Of a DNA stretch of 64,000 bases, positions 55,004 to 62,947 are shown piece by piece. The notes under the pieces are model-generated. The model did no database searches, was not told the DNA's origin, and was given only the letters and a program-made list of their open reading frames with translations. Each line of letters starts with the position of its first letter. The stretch's first letter is position 1. This DNA is from Comamonas halotolerans (GTDB lineage Bacteria > Pseudomonadota > Gammaproteobacteria > Burkholderiales > Burkholderiaceae_C). A program made the translations under genes and the position numbers. The stretch is from NCBI RefSeq assembly GCF_030162935.1, contig NZ_JASAUZ010000056.1, forward strand, positions 62,001-126,000, given 5' to 3'.

Positions 55004-55043
55004 GTCTGAGCTAAGCTGGGCCTCACCCAGGCATGCACAAGCA

Positions 55044-55074
55044 ACGGGAATTTTCTTTAAAAATTCCCGTTTTT
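55044..55074 (+). terminator. terminator of bamD
   Basis: ACGGGAATTTT (55044-55054) is an exact inverted repeat of 55060-55070 around five bases, followed by TTTT, 41 bases after the bamD stop. Confidence 0.92.
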
Positions 55075-55123
55075 CATTTTTGGCACGTAAATTGCCGCTA
55101 TAGTTGCGGCTTCGAACAAACAC

Positions 55124-55200
55124 AGGCGCGTAGCTCAGTTGGTTAGAGCACCACCTTGACATGGTGGGGGTCGTTGGTTCGAATCCAATCGCGCCTACCA
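55124..55200 (+). tRNA. tRNA-Val: tRNA-Val(GAC)
   Basis: A 77-base tRNA with acceptor stem AGGCGCG/CGCGCCT, discriminator A and encoded CCA. The anticodon arm CCACC/GGTGG closes TTGACAT with anticodon GAC at 55158-55160, and the T arm has GGTTCGAATCC. It lies alone between the bamD terminator and its own terminator. Confidence 0.97.
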
Positions 55201-55232
55201 GACATCGCAAGCATTCACCAATGCCTGCAAAC

Positions 55233-55267
55233 AAAGATGCCCGCTTTTTAGCGGGCATCTTTGTTTT
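55233..55267 (+). terminator. terminator of tRNA-Val
   Basis: AAAGATGCCCGCT (55233-55245) pairs exactly with AGCGGGCATCTTT (55250-55262) around four bases, then GTTTTT, 32 bases after the tRNA. Confidence 0.92.
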
Positions 55268-55317
55268 TGAAGTTAAAGAACAAACACCTCGCAGTCAATC
55301 AAGGATAAAGCTCAGCT

Positions 55318-56424
55318 TCACTTGTTGGCAGGCTTTTCAAGTTCTGCCTGCCCTGCATAGCGTGCAAATCGCTCAAAGCCTGGGCCGTGCATGGGCTGGC
55401 GCGAGTCCCAGGGCCAACCACCAAACTGTGTGCGCTGAAAATCGCGTTTGGCCTGTTGCAACTCTTCAATCGTGTTGGTGACATACACCGTGGAACGAAC
55501 AACGGGCTCATTCAGTGGCACACCTTGCATGAGCATCATGCGCACCACGCCAGAACCGGGGTTGTTGAGCGGCAGACTGGTCTGCGCAACTACGCGCACA
55601 CGTCGATTGCCGCCTACGGGCTGACCATCCACCTGCAAGCTCCCCCCTTCATACACAAACAATGTGCGCTGGGTCTGCGTGAGCTGCGCAGCAGGCAAGA
55701 CCAGCCGTGCACCGGGAGCCAGCGTAATCATCCAGATGGCAAGCTCCGAATGCGGATCAGCCGCCCAGGTATTCTCCGTGGGTGAAAGCGCCTTTATGAC
55801 AGCGCCGTCTTCGTGCTCATGAGGGCGATAGTGTCCGGCAATAATTTTTACTTCCGCGCCAGCATGCGTGTACTGTGGAATTTGCTCCTTCCACAGCATC
55901 TTGTACTCAGGGTGCACCAACTTCTTTCGCCCAGGCATATTGAGCCAGACTTGGAAAAGCTCGAATTCATTGGGCTGCTCCTGGTACAGCAGAGGAAAAA
56001 TTTCTGCGTGCTGAATACCTTCTCCAGCCGTCATCCACTGCACATCACCAGGGCCATAGCGACCACTATTGCCCAGGGAGTCTGCGTGATCGACAAAGCC
56101 TTTTTGCAAGATGGAAACCGTCTCCATCCCTCTGTGGGGATGATTCGGAAAGCCAGGCATACCATCCGCGCCAGCATAGAGGCTGTAACCATCAGGATTT
56201 GCATAATCACGCCCCGCCGGATGCCCCACACGCAGGCTTTGAGGCACAGCATATGCGTCATCACCGGCAGGATAGTGCTCAATATGATGGGCGCAGACCA
56301 GAAATGGATCCACCCCCTGCCAGGGTTGCGTAAGTTCAATGCATTCCAGAATGGGGTTGTCGCCAATCGGATCAATCATTCTCCAGGCCCTAGGTAGGTT
56401 ACGAATACTGATGGATAGCGGCAT
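55318..56424 (-). CDS. pirin family protein
   Basis: A 368-residue bicupin. The N-terminal cupin has the pirin signature FPNHPHRGMETVSIL, with metal-binding His residues, and the GDVQWMTAGEGIQHAE motif with a further His and Glu. A C-terminal pirin_C domain (about 210-310) includes the conserved LFVYEGG strand. Bacterial pirins may have quercetinase-like activity or interact with metabolic enzymes; the role here is unknown. The N-terminal 15 residues may be non-conserved, so the ATG encoding MIDPIGDN is an alternative. Confidence 0.9.
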   Translation of the reverse strand: MPLSISIRNLPRAWRMIDPIGDNPILECIELTQPWQGVDPFLVCAHHIEHYPAGDDAYAVPQSLRVGHPAGRDYANPDGYSLYAGADGMPGFPNHPHRGMETVSILQKGFVDHADSLGNSGRYGPGDVQWMTAGEGIQHAEIFPLLYQEQPNEFELFQVWLNMPGRKKLVHPEYKMLWKEQIPQYTHAGAEVKIIAGHYRPHEHEDGAVIKALSPTENTWAADPHSELAIWMITLAPGARLVLPAAQLTQTQRTLFVYEGGSLQVDGQPVGGNRRVRVVAQTSLPLNNPGSGVVRMMLMQGVPLNEPVVRSTVYVTNTIEELQQAKRDFQRTQFGGWPWDSRQPMHGPGFERFARYAGQAELEKPANK

Positions 56425-56697
56425 ACCCAGCGCCGCGAGCTAATGCCATTTGGTCATCAACACCAAGCCCGTCTGACCCCGTCACTTCACATCAGCCTCG
56501 CTGGCAGCAGGTCTACAAATCTCACCGCGCAGCTTTCACAGCATCCATCTTGACTGGCTTGCGCATGCTTCACAAGAACCCTAAGAGTTTCAGGCAGCTC
56601 GCTTTGCATCAACCACCCGACGCAAGCTCTCAGTCTTCATCATCACGGCCACCGCACATAATTCAGATGGAAATCGTTCATGCGCATGCCCATGGGG

Positions 56698-57600
56698 TTA
56701 AAACGTCAGCGCAGTTTTCCCTCTGTTATGGCCTTGCAAGATGGCACCAAACGCTTCATGTGCTTGCGCGAAAGGATAAGTTTTGCTGACAGCCCAGCCC
56801 AAACGCCCTTGCGCAACCCCATCCACAACATGCTGAAGATTGGCTGGATTACGCTGCACCCATACCGGCTTGATCTGCGCAGAAGAGAGCCTTCTCCCCG
56901 CGATGGTTCCCATAAAGCCTTGTTCTGCCACTGTTGCCAACGAGGCCTGTGCCGCCTCTTCAGTACCTGCCATATCAATGGATGCATCAAATGGCTCGGG
57001 ATGCACGGATTTCAGACGTTCCACCAGACCAGGACCATAAACAACCGGCTTTGCGCCCAGCGAACGCAAGTAATCTTGATTGGCAGCCGAAGCCGTGGCC
57101 ACCACATCAATGCCACGCTCTTTGGCCAACTGGACTGTGATGGAACCAACTCCACCAGAAGCGCCATGGATCAGCAGAGAGCGAACATCGCCAATTTCAT
57201 CCAGGATGGTCATCGCAGTTTGCGCTGCTCCCGCCAAGGTGCCTGCAACCTCCCAAGACATAGCCTCGGGCTTGGCAATCAAATTAGCGACGGGCACATC
57301 AATGATGGTTGCGTGCGTAAATGAGCCACCCGAGCCCAAGACCTCATCTCCGACTTTCCATGAGCTGATACCAGGAGCATTGATTGCAACAATCTCTCCA
57401 GCGAACTCTGTACCAAAAGTTTGTGGCATGGGAGCGTGGCGGAACTCTCCAGTCATGCGCCTGGCATCGATCGGATTGATGCCAGCGACCTTGACCCTGA
57501 TGCGCGCCACACCTGCCGTTAACTGCGGCAGTTCAACCTGCGCGAACTCAAGAACCTCTGCCTGTCCGTAGGACTTGGCCATCAAGATAGTGCTTTGCAT
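56698..57600 (-). CDS. NADP-dependent oxidoreductase, quinone-reductase-like MDR family
   Basis: A 300-residue zinc-independent medium-chain reductase. It has an alcohol-dehydrogenase-like catalytic domain (residues 10-110, with VKVAGINPIDARR) and a Rossmann domain with SLLIHGASGGVGSITVQLA around residue 140 for NADPH. No zinc-ligand Cys cluster is seen, so quinone or enone substrates are likely. The ATG at 57600 has GGAG five bases upstream. It is divergent from the LysR gene, with 157 bases between, and is probably its target. Confidence 0.9.
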   Translation of the reverse strand: MQSTILMAKSYGQAEVLEFAQVELPQLTAGVARIRVKVAGINPIDARRMTGEFRHAPMPQTFGTEFAGEIVAINAPGISSWKVGDEVLGSGGSFTHATIIDVPVANLIAKPEAMSWEVAGTLAGAAQTAMTILDEIGDVRSLLIHGASGGVGSITVQLAKERGIDVVATASAANQDYLRSLGAKPVVYGPGLVERLKSVHPEPFDASIDMAGTEEAAQASLATVAEQGFMGTIAGRRLSSAQIKPVWVQRNPANLQHVVDGVAQGRLGWAVSKTYPFAQAHEAFGAILQGHNRGKTALTF

Positions 57601-57757
57601 AACGTCTCCTGTTGGTACAAAAACAATGAATGACCTGCATGTTAAGCAGCACTAAAACCCCAAAATGCGCCAAAATTGGCCGCCACTGTTTCATTTTTTA
57701 TACAAACAAGCATTGCTTGACGCCTTTTCAGAAGACGAGCCAACATAGATATCGACC

Positions 57758-58654
57758 ATGCATGATCTAAACAGCCTGAAGATTTTCTTAGATGTCGTGA
57801 GTGCGGGCGGCTACACAGCAGCACACCGTAAGACAGGCCAGTCACGTGCAACACTTAGCCGCCACATCACTGAATTGGAAACAGCTTTGGGCGCGCGCCT
57901 TATTGAACGCAGCACACGCAGCTTCAAGCTGACTGAACAGGGCCACATTCTTTACGAACGCAGCCAGGATATCTTTGCCCAGGTGGACGATGCCATCGCC
58001 ATGGTTGAAAACCTGCAACGCGAGCCCAGTGGTGTCGTTCGCGCTGCAACCCCCCCCTCGCTCATGCACTTGCATCTAGGCAATGAGATCCTGCGCTATA
58101 TGCAGACCTATCGCCAAGTCCGCGTTGAACTGGAAGTATCAAATCGGCAGGTGGACATCCAGAACGAAGATGTGGACTTTGTGATTCGAGCACGATCACA
58201 AATGGACTATCCACAACATTTTGTACCCGTAGTACTTGGGCGCATGAAGCTCAGCCTGGTGGTCCATCCTTCATGGGTCAAGGCTTTCAAGTCAACCTTG
58301 AGAGAAACGCTGGAACATGTTCCTACCGTTGCCTGGAAAACCTCTGGCGCACATAGTTCATGGCAATTGATTGCCCAAGACGGCATGGCAGTAGATGTAC
58401 AAATTCACCCACGCCTGATGGTCAACGATCTAGAGACTTTGCGCGATGCAGTTTTGCAAGGCATAGGCATCGGCATGATTCCGCAAGTCTATGTGCGCGA
58501 AGATATTGCCCAGGGACGCATGATCGAGGTCGCTCTTGATCTGATCCCTCCGACAAGCACCATCCACGCCGTGCATCTGGGCCGCAAAGGCATGCGTCCT
58601 GCTGTGAGACATTTGCTGGATTGGCTCAAGGGCGTGACCCAGCATTTACGCTAG
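57758..58654 (+). CDS. LysR-family transcriptional regulator
   Basis: A 298-residue regulator. The N-terminal winged helix (LNSLKIFLDVVSAGGYTAAH, then TGQSRATLSRHITELETALG) is the LysR_HTH form and the rest is the substrate-binding-like effector domain. The divergent layout with the oxidoreductase is the usual LysR arrangement, and control of that gene from the shared 157-base gap is likely. The inducer is unknown. Confidence 0.92.
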   Translation: MHDLNSLKIFLDVVSAGGYTAAHRKTGQSRATLSRHITELETALGARLIERSTRSFKLTEQGHILYERSQDIFAQVDDAIAMVENLQREPSGVVRAATPPSLMHLHLGNEILRYMQTYRQVRVELEVSNRQVDIQNEDVDFVIRARSQMDYPQHFVPVVLGRMKLSLVVHPSWVKAFKSTLRETLEHVPTVAWKTSGAHSSWQLIAQDGMAVDVQIHPRLMVNDLETLRDAVLQGIGIGMIPQVYVREDIAQGRMIEVALDLIPPTSTIHAVHLGRKGMRPAVRHLLDWLKGVTQHLR

Positions 58655-59252
58655 ATACAAGCGCGTAATACCCTGTGCGCAAATTCGATAAACAGTGATA
58701 GTCAATCACCCAGGTTCATTAACCCAGAAAACCCGTGATTAAACGGCGTTAAAGCCCACCTGCGCATACAAGCCAGTTCTTCAGCAAAATCCACTGTCCT
58801 TCACAAATTCTGCATCGGGGGGATTCAAAAAAAATCTGCTTTTGTGGAGTCGCAGAAATCTCCCAGCTAGATCTTGTGCCAAGAAATGAGAGTGCATATT
58901 GGAAGGTAGACACTTCAAATACCAGCATTTTCTTACATTGGAAGAAAGCACACCTTAAATCCTTAGTAAACAGCATGCATTTAAAGCATGCTGAGATGGT
59001 ATTTTGGAGGCGATGGTTCAAATTCAGTCAAGCATTGATATAAATCAAATTATTGCTAGAACTTTATCGACCCTTTACCCTCCATAACCCAAGCACGCAA
59101 AGCCCCAACCATTAGAAAGCTGATAGTACCGATATCTTATTTATTTACTAGGAAATAATTTCCGCCGAGTCATAGCGCACCTCCTCACTTTTCAATTCCT
59201 GTGACAGCCTTTTGCTAGGCAATCGGCCTTCTTATTCTGAGTGTCCTGCGGA
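58655..59252. other. 598-base AT-rich gap without a supported gene
   Basis: Open frames here lack ribosome sites and coding character. A perfect CAGCATGC/GCATGCTG dyad lies at 58971-58993 with a 7-base spacer. The base composition drops from here rightwards, marking the left border of the AT-rich recombinase-fimbria island. Confidence 0.5.
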
Positions 59253-59849
59253 CTAATCGTAGGTCTCGAGAGCGCTTTCCTGGTGCTCCAGCACGGCCAT
59301 ACGCTTCAGGCCTCTCATTATGGTTCGTGGATGAACCTGCAGGTCTGCCGCAATTTCGTTGATAGATGCCTGTTCACTGCTCAACCTACGGTTTACTTCA
59401 TCAAGTTGAGAGGAAGTCAGTCGGGGCTGTCTGCCAAGTCGCTTCCCATTGGCCTTGGCGGCAGCCATACCCGCTCGGGTGCGCTCACTTATTAGCGACC
59501 TTTCAAACTCCGCAAGTGCGGCCATCATGTGAAAAACCAATCGTCCGCCAGAAGAGTCCGTATTTATATGCTCGGTAAGAGAATAAAAGGCTATTCCACG
59601 CCGCCCAAGGCTTTCAAGCAATTTGACAAGGTTGAACAATGACCTGCCGAGGCGATCAAGCCTCCAGACAACAAGCGTATCTCCAGGCTTCAAGCGAGAA
59701 AGTGCCTTCTCAAGGCCGGGCCGCGATGCAACCCCGCCAGAAATGCCGTGGTCACTATAAATCTTGTCACAACCAAGACTCTCCAGCGCCTGCAGCTGGA
59801 GGGTAAGACTTTGCTCTTCGGTAGAAACACGTGCGTAACCGATCATCAT
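59253..59849 (-). CDS. serine recombinase, resolvase/invertase family
   Basis: A 198-residue site-specific recombinase of the Hin/Gin/Tn3-resolvase type. The catalytic Ser lies in IGYARVSTEEQSL. Arg residues of the active site are in VVWRLDRLGRS, the hinge helix is AEFERSLISERTRAGMAAAK, and a C-terminal helix-turn-helix (SINEIAADLQVHPRTIMRGL) binds the sites. The ATG at 59849 is used; an in-frame TTG lies at 59855. It stands at the border of the fimbrial island and may invert or resolve DNA there, or be the relic of a transposon. No invertible segment was found by eye. Confidence 0.92.
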   Translation of the reverse strand: MMIGYARVSTEEQSLTLQLQALESLGCDKIYSDHGISGGVASRPGLEKALSRLKPGDTLVVWRLDRLGRSLFNLVKLLESLGRRGIAFYSLTEHINTDSSGGRLVFHMMAALAEFERSLISERTRAGMAAAKANGKRLGRQPRLTSSQLDEVNRRLSSEQASINEIAADLQVHPRTIMRGLKRMAVLEHQESALETYD

Positions 59850-59886
59850 TTTCAAGACGATTCCAAAAGTTATCAGCTAAGTTTCT

Positions 59887-59943
59887 GTAACGCCGAGTGA
59901 AAACGTATGTAAACACCAACATACAGGTGTCACAAAGCGTTAC
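59887..59943. repeat. nested inverted repeats beside the recombinase gene
   Basis: GTAACGC (59887-59893) faces GCGTTAC (59937-59943). Inside are GTATGT/ACATAC (59905-59910 and 59919-59924) and ACACC/GGTGT (59913-59917 and 59926-59930). The cluster starts 38 bases upstream of the recombinase start and could be its operator or a recombination site. Confidence 0.45.
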
Positions 59944-60064
59944 CTCAATGCTGAGAAATTGACAAAATGGATCCTTTCCCTACCAGCATTACCGCCACTA
60001 GTAAATGACTTAGTACAAATAACTCACTCACTTGGTGGATCTACTCTGACACAGTCGATCCATT

Positions 60065-61405
60065 ATGTACATGACAAATTTATTAACCCGACGATGGAGG
60101 TGGACGTCAAATACGAAAGCAAACATTTGTCACACCAGCGAAAAGGTCATAAACGTTACGTCCAAGCAACAACTTTTAGTCCTGGTTGAACTGCGCAACC
60201 ATGACCATTTGGAGGTTGCCTACGGTACTGCTTTCGCACGTGCAGCCCTGACAGAAATGCTGTTGCGTCTAAACGCCTTTGGAGGCAAGGTTTACAACCT
60301 TACAAACAGACGCTTCTTTGTTGATTTGGATACAGATTTTTTATTGACAAAATTCGTCAAATCTGTTTCAAAAAGTGGAAGCAACGTAATTTCAAATCTG
60401 GAACTGGCGTTTGCCACAACTCCTTTCGATTACAAAGACACACAAGCTTTGCTCGTCGTCAGCATTGAACGTGTTGCTTTGGATAGATGGAATGAAGCTA
60501 CAGCCTTGAACCCAGAAATACACGAACTTCGTGGCTTAGACGCCCCCCCCTCCCACCCTGCACCATGTCAATACGGACTCATTTGGCAGTCCAATTACCA
60601 AGCCGACATGAAGTTGGCACTCTTTTTCATTGAGTCTTTAGCAAAGCAGCAAGCAAAGCTCGTGCTACAGCCAATAGCTCCCTCGACACATACTAAAATT
60701 TCGAGAAACACACATTCAATTTACTGTAATGATGACAACGCATGGATTTATTACGAAGCGTTGGTGCGGTTTGAACAGACTACTGAAAATCCGCCCATCA
60801 ACGCTGGCACACTGATTCCCGCATTGGAACGCTTAGGCCTTATTCAATGGCTTGACCTGGTCGTATTGTCGTCAGCAATAGAACACCTGCGCAATGACCT
60901 GACTCTGCACATCGGATGCAACCTATCATCGCTAAGCCTTATTCCAAAAGCTAGTTGGTGGAATAACGTTTTTGAGAAACTGCAAAGCCATCCTTCAGTG
61001 GCATGCAGACTAACGCTGGAAATAACCGAGACAGCACCGATATCTGATTTAAATCTTGCTTTGTCCTTCTTAAAGAAGCTGAGACAACTGGGCTGCCACA
61101 TCGCTATTGATGATTTTGGTTGTGGGCATACACGATTGGATTTTGTACGTGCAGTCAAGCCCGATTTAATCAAAGTTAGTGGAAAGTTAATCCAATCAGC
61201 AGCGGCCGATAGAAATCTCTTAAACGAGTTGAAGTGTTTCAAGGATCTTGCCTCTTCACTCTCAAAAACGGTTATTGCAGAGGGCATTGAAGGGCCAGCC
61301 GAGCTGAGTATTGCGGAAGAAATTGGCTTTGATGGACTACAAGGCTACGGTATAGCACGGCCTTCTGAAGAAAGTAAAGTTATCAACCTAAAACTTCCTG
61401 GATAA
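60065..61405 (+). CDS. EAL-domain cyclic-di-GMP phosphodiesterase with degenerate GGDEF
   Basis: A 446-residue protein without an obvious membrane segment. The N-terminal part resembles a degenerate GGDEF domain (LRNHDHLEVAYGTAFARAAL) lacking the GGDEF signature. The EAL domain keeps the EALVRFE motif, the NLS Asn, LEITET, AIDDFGCGHT, PDLIKVSGK, VIAEGIE and LQGYGIARP, so the catalytic and metal residues appear intact and cleavage of c-di-GMP to pGpG is expected. The start is uncertain; 60065 lacks a strong ribosome site. It lies 139 bases before the pilin gene and probably tunes fimbriae. Confidence 0.85.
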   Translation: MYMTNLLTRRWRWTSNTKANICHTSEKVINVTSKQQLLVLVELRNHDHLEVAYGTAFARAALTEMLLRLNAFGGKVYNLTNRRFFVDLDTDFLLTKFVKSVSKSGSNVISNLELAFATTPFDYKDTQALLVVSIERVALDRWNEATALNPEIHELRGLDAPPSHPAPCQYGLIWQSNYQADMKLALFFIESLAKQQAKLVLQPIAPSTHTKISRNTHSIYCNDDNAWIYYEALVRFEQTTENPPINAGTLIPALERLGLIQWLDLVVLSSAIEHLRNDLTLHIGCNLSSLSLIPKASWWNNVFEKLQSHPSVACRLTLEITETAPISDLNLALSFLKKLRQLGCHIAIDDFGCGHTRLDFVRAVKPDLIKVSGKLIQSAAADRNLLNELKCFKDLASSLSKTVIAEGIEGPAELSIAEEIGFDGLQGYGIARPSEESKVINLKLPG

Positions 61406-61544
61406 AAGTTATATTTTTTTAAACTTAAACATTATTTAGCAAAAATAATGCAAGAAACGAAAGGAGAGTATAGAGATTATTAATATTATTTGAGTACCCA
61501 CGATAAAAAATTATATGTTATTAAAAATTTAAAGGAATCACAAG

Positions 61545-62105
61545 TTGCATACTACTCTCAAATTCAAAACCATTTCAACAATAGCTGCCACATTAAGTGT
61601 GCTAGTCACATCTAGCCTCGCATTTGCAGCCAACACAATTACCTTCAATGGTGAAGTGACTGACCAAACTTGCGAAGCTGTCATTGACGGCACGACCGAA
61701 CCAACTGTGGTGCTTGACAGCGTCCCAGTTGGAGATTTGACTGGACAAGTTGGCAAAGTAGCGGGCGAAACACCTTTTACACTTCGTCTAACAGGCTGCC
61801 TAGCACCAGTTGCAGACGAAACTTTCTCCGTACTGTTCCAGTCAACCAACGCCACTGCTGCGGGTAATCTGGTTAACACCGCCGCAAATGGCGCACAAGG
61901 TGTTGCGTTGCAACTTCTGGATGCTCCAGCGGGTAATGTAATTTCACTAGCTGGTGGCACAGCTTCTCCTGCAGGAAATATTGTCCTACGCGCAGGAGAG
62001 ACAGCCACTTCCTATGACTATGCTGTTCAGTATGTATCCGAAGATGCAGTTGTCACAACAGGTCCAGTAGTCGGGACAGTAACGTACACCCTTCGTTACG
62101 AGTAA
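61545..62105 (+). CDS. type 1-like fimbrial major subunit with TTG start
   Basis: A 186-residue pilin. The signal peptide ends at SSLAFA before AANTITFNGEV, and the two Cys (TCEAV and TGCLA) form the usual disulfide of the chaperone-usher pilin fold. The final strand ends in VTYTLRYE with the penultimate Tyr typical of subunits completed by donor-strand exchange. No ATG exists before the signal peptide, so TTG at 61545, eight bases after AAGGA, must be the start. It is secreted to the periplasm and assembled through the usher. Confidence 0.92.
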   Translation: MHTTLKFKTISTIAATLSVLVTSSLAFAANTITFNGEVTDQTCEAVIDGTTEPTVVLDSVPVGDLTGQVGKVAGETPFTLRLTGCLAPVADETFSVLFQSTNATAAGNLVNTAANGAQGVALQLLDAPAGNVISLAGGTASPAGNIVLRAGETATSYDYAVQYVSEDAVVTTGPVVGTVTYTLRYE

Positions 62106-62119
62106 TTTTTATTATTCTC

Positions 62120-62156
62120 TGAGGCAATATCTTGCTTATGCAGGGTGTTGCCCTCA
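62120..62156 (+). promoter_or_regulatory. intercistronic hairpin between pilin and chaperone
   Basis: TGAGGCAA (62120-62127) pairs with TTGCCCTCA (62148-62156) with one bulge. No T-run follows. Hairpins here often protect pilin mRNA and reduce downstream expression. Confidence 0.55.
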
Positions 62157-62178
62157 TGAAAAGTCGAAGAGAAATAAA

Positions 62179-62931
62179 ATGTTTTACATCATATTAAATA
62201 AAATTAAAGTTTTTTCATTTTTTTGTTTTTTACTCTTCTCTTTCACCAGCGTTTCCAACGCTAGTGTAGTAATATCTGGAACACGCTTAATATATAATTC
62301 TGAAGACAGTGCAAAAACTATTCAATTGAATAATAAAGATGTATTTCCCAATGTAGTTCAAGCATGGATAGACGTTGGAGATGAAGAGTCATCTCCAGAA
62401 AATTCCAAAGCTCCATTTTTCTTGAGCCCAGCAATTTTCAGGATGGACGCAAACAGCGGGCAAAATCTTAGAATAATATTCACTGGCAGCGAATCACTAC
62501 CTGAGGACAGAGAGTCACTATTCCATCTCAACGTCTTGCAAATTCCGCCACGCGACATTAAAAAATCCAATAAAAATCAAATGCTTCTGATGCTAAAAAA
62601 TCGTCTAAAGTTATTTTATAGACCCAAAGGCATTTCAGGCAATCCTTCAGACTTATCAAAAAATATTATTTTCAAACTAAATCATAACAATAATATCTGG
62701 AGTATTGACGTAGAAAACAAATCAGGCTATTTTGCTTCATTCGGCAATGCGGAAGTTGAATATCAAGAGGGTAGAGCCACCTTAAAACATAGCATGGTAG
62801 CTCCGTACTCAAAAAAGACCTGGGAATTTGATACTCCATTTAAAAAACCAGAAGGACCTATAAGCATACGTACCCAACTCATTAATGACTATGGGGCAAG
62901 AATAGATTTATCACAAAAATTAGATCATTAA
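62179..62931 (+). CDS. fimbrial periplasmic chaperone, PapD-like
   Basis: A 250-residue protein that binds pilin subunits in the periplasm and delivers them to the usher. A signal peptide ends near SVSNA, followed by VVISGTRLIYNSEDSAKTIQ, where the conserved Arg sits in the GTR motif of the PapD family. The LFHLNVLQIPPRD strand is the G1 donor strand region that completes the pilin fold. Shared by the usual two-Ig-domain form. Strongly AT-rich. Followed 16 bases later by the usher. Confidence 0.92.
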   Translation: MFYIILNKIKVFSFFCFLLFSFTSVSNASVVISGTRLIYNSEDSAKTIQLNNKDVFPNVVQAWIDVGDEESSPENSKAPFFLSPAIFRMDANSGQNLRIIFTGSESLPEDRESLFHLNVLQIPPRDIKKSNKNQMLLMLKNRLKLFYRPKGISGNPSDLSKNIIFKLNHNNNIWSIDVENKSGYFASFGNAEVEYQEGRATLKHSMVAPYSKKTWEFDTPFKKPEGPISIRTQLINDYGARIDLSQKLDH

Positions 62932-62947
62932 GGTTATTAACAAGGGC

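Noticed and set aside
54875..55258. 127-residue minus-strand open frame across tRNA-Val
   Set aside because: Antisense of the tRNA and of bamD; the GFEPTT-type peptide is a typical false gene.
58749..59021. 90-residue minus-strand frame in the AT-rich gap
   Set aside because: No ribosome site, Cys- and Phe-rich chance composition, and it crosses a dyad.
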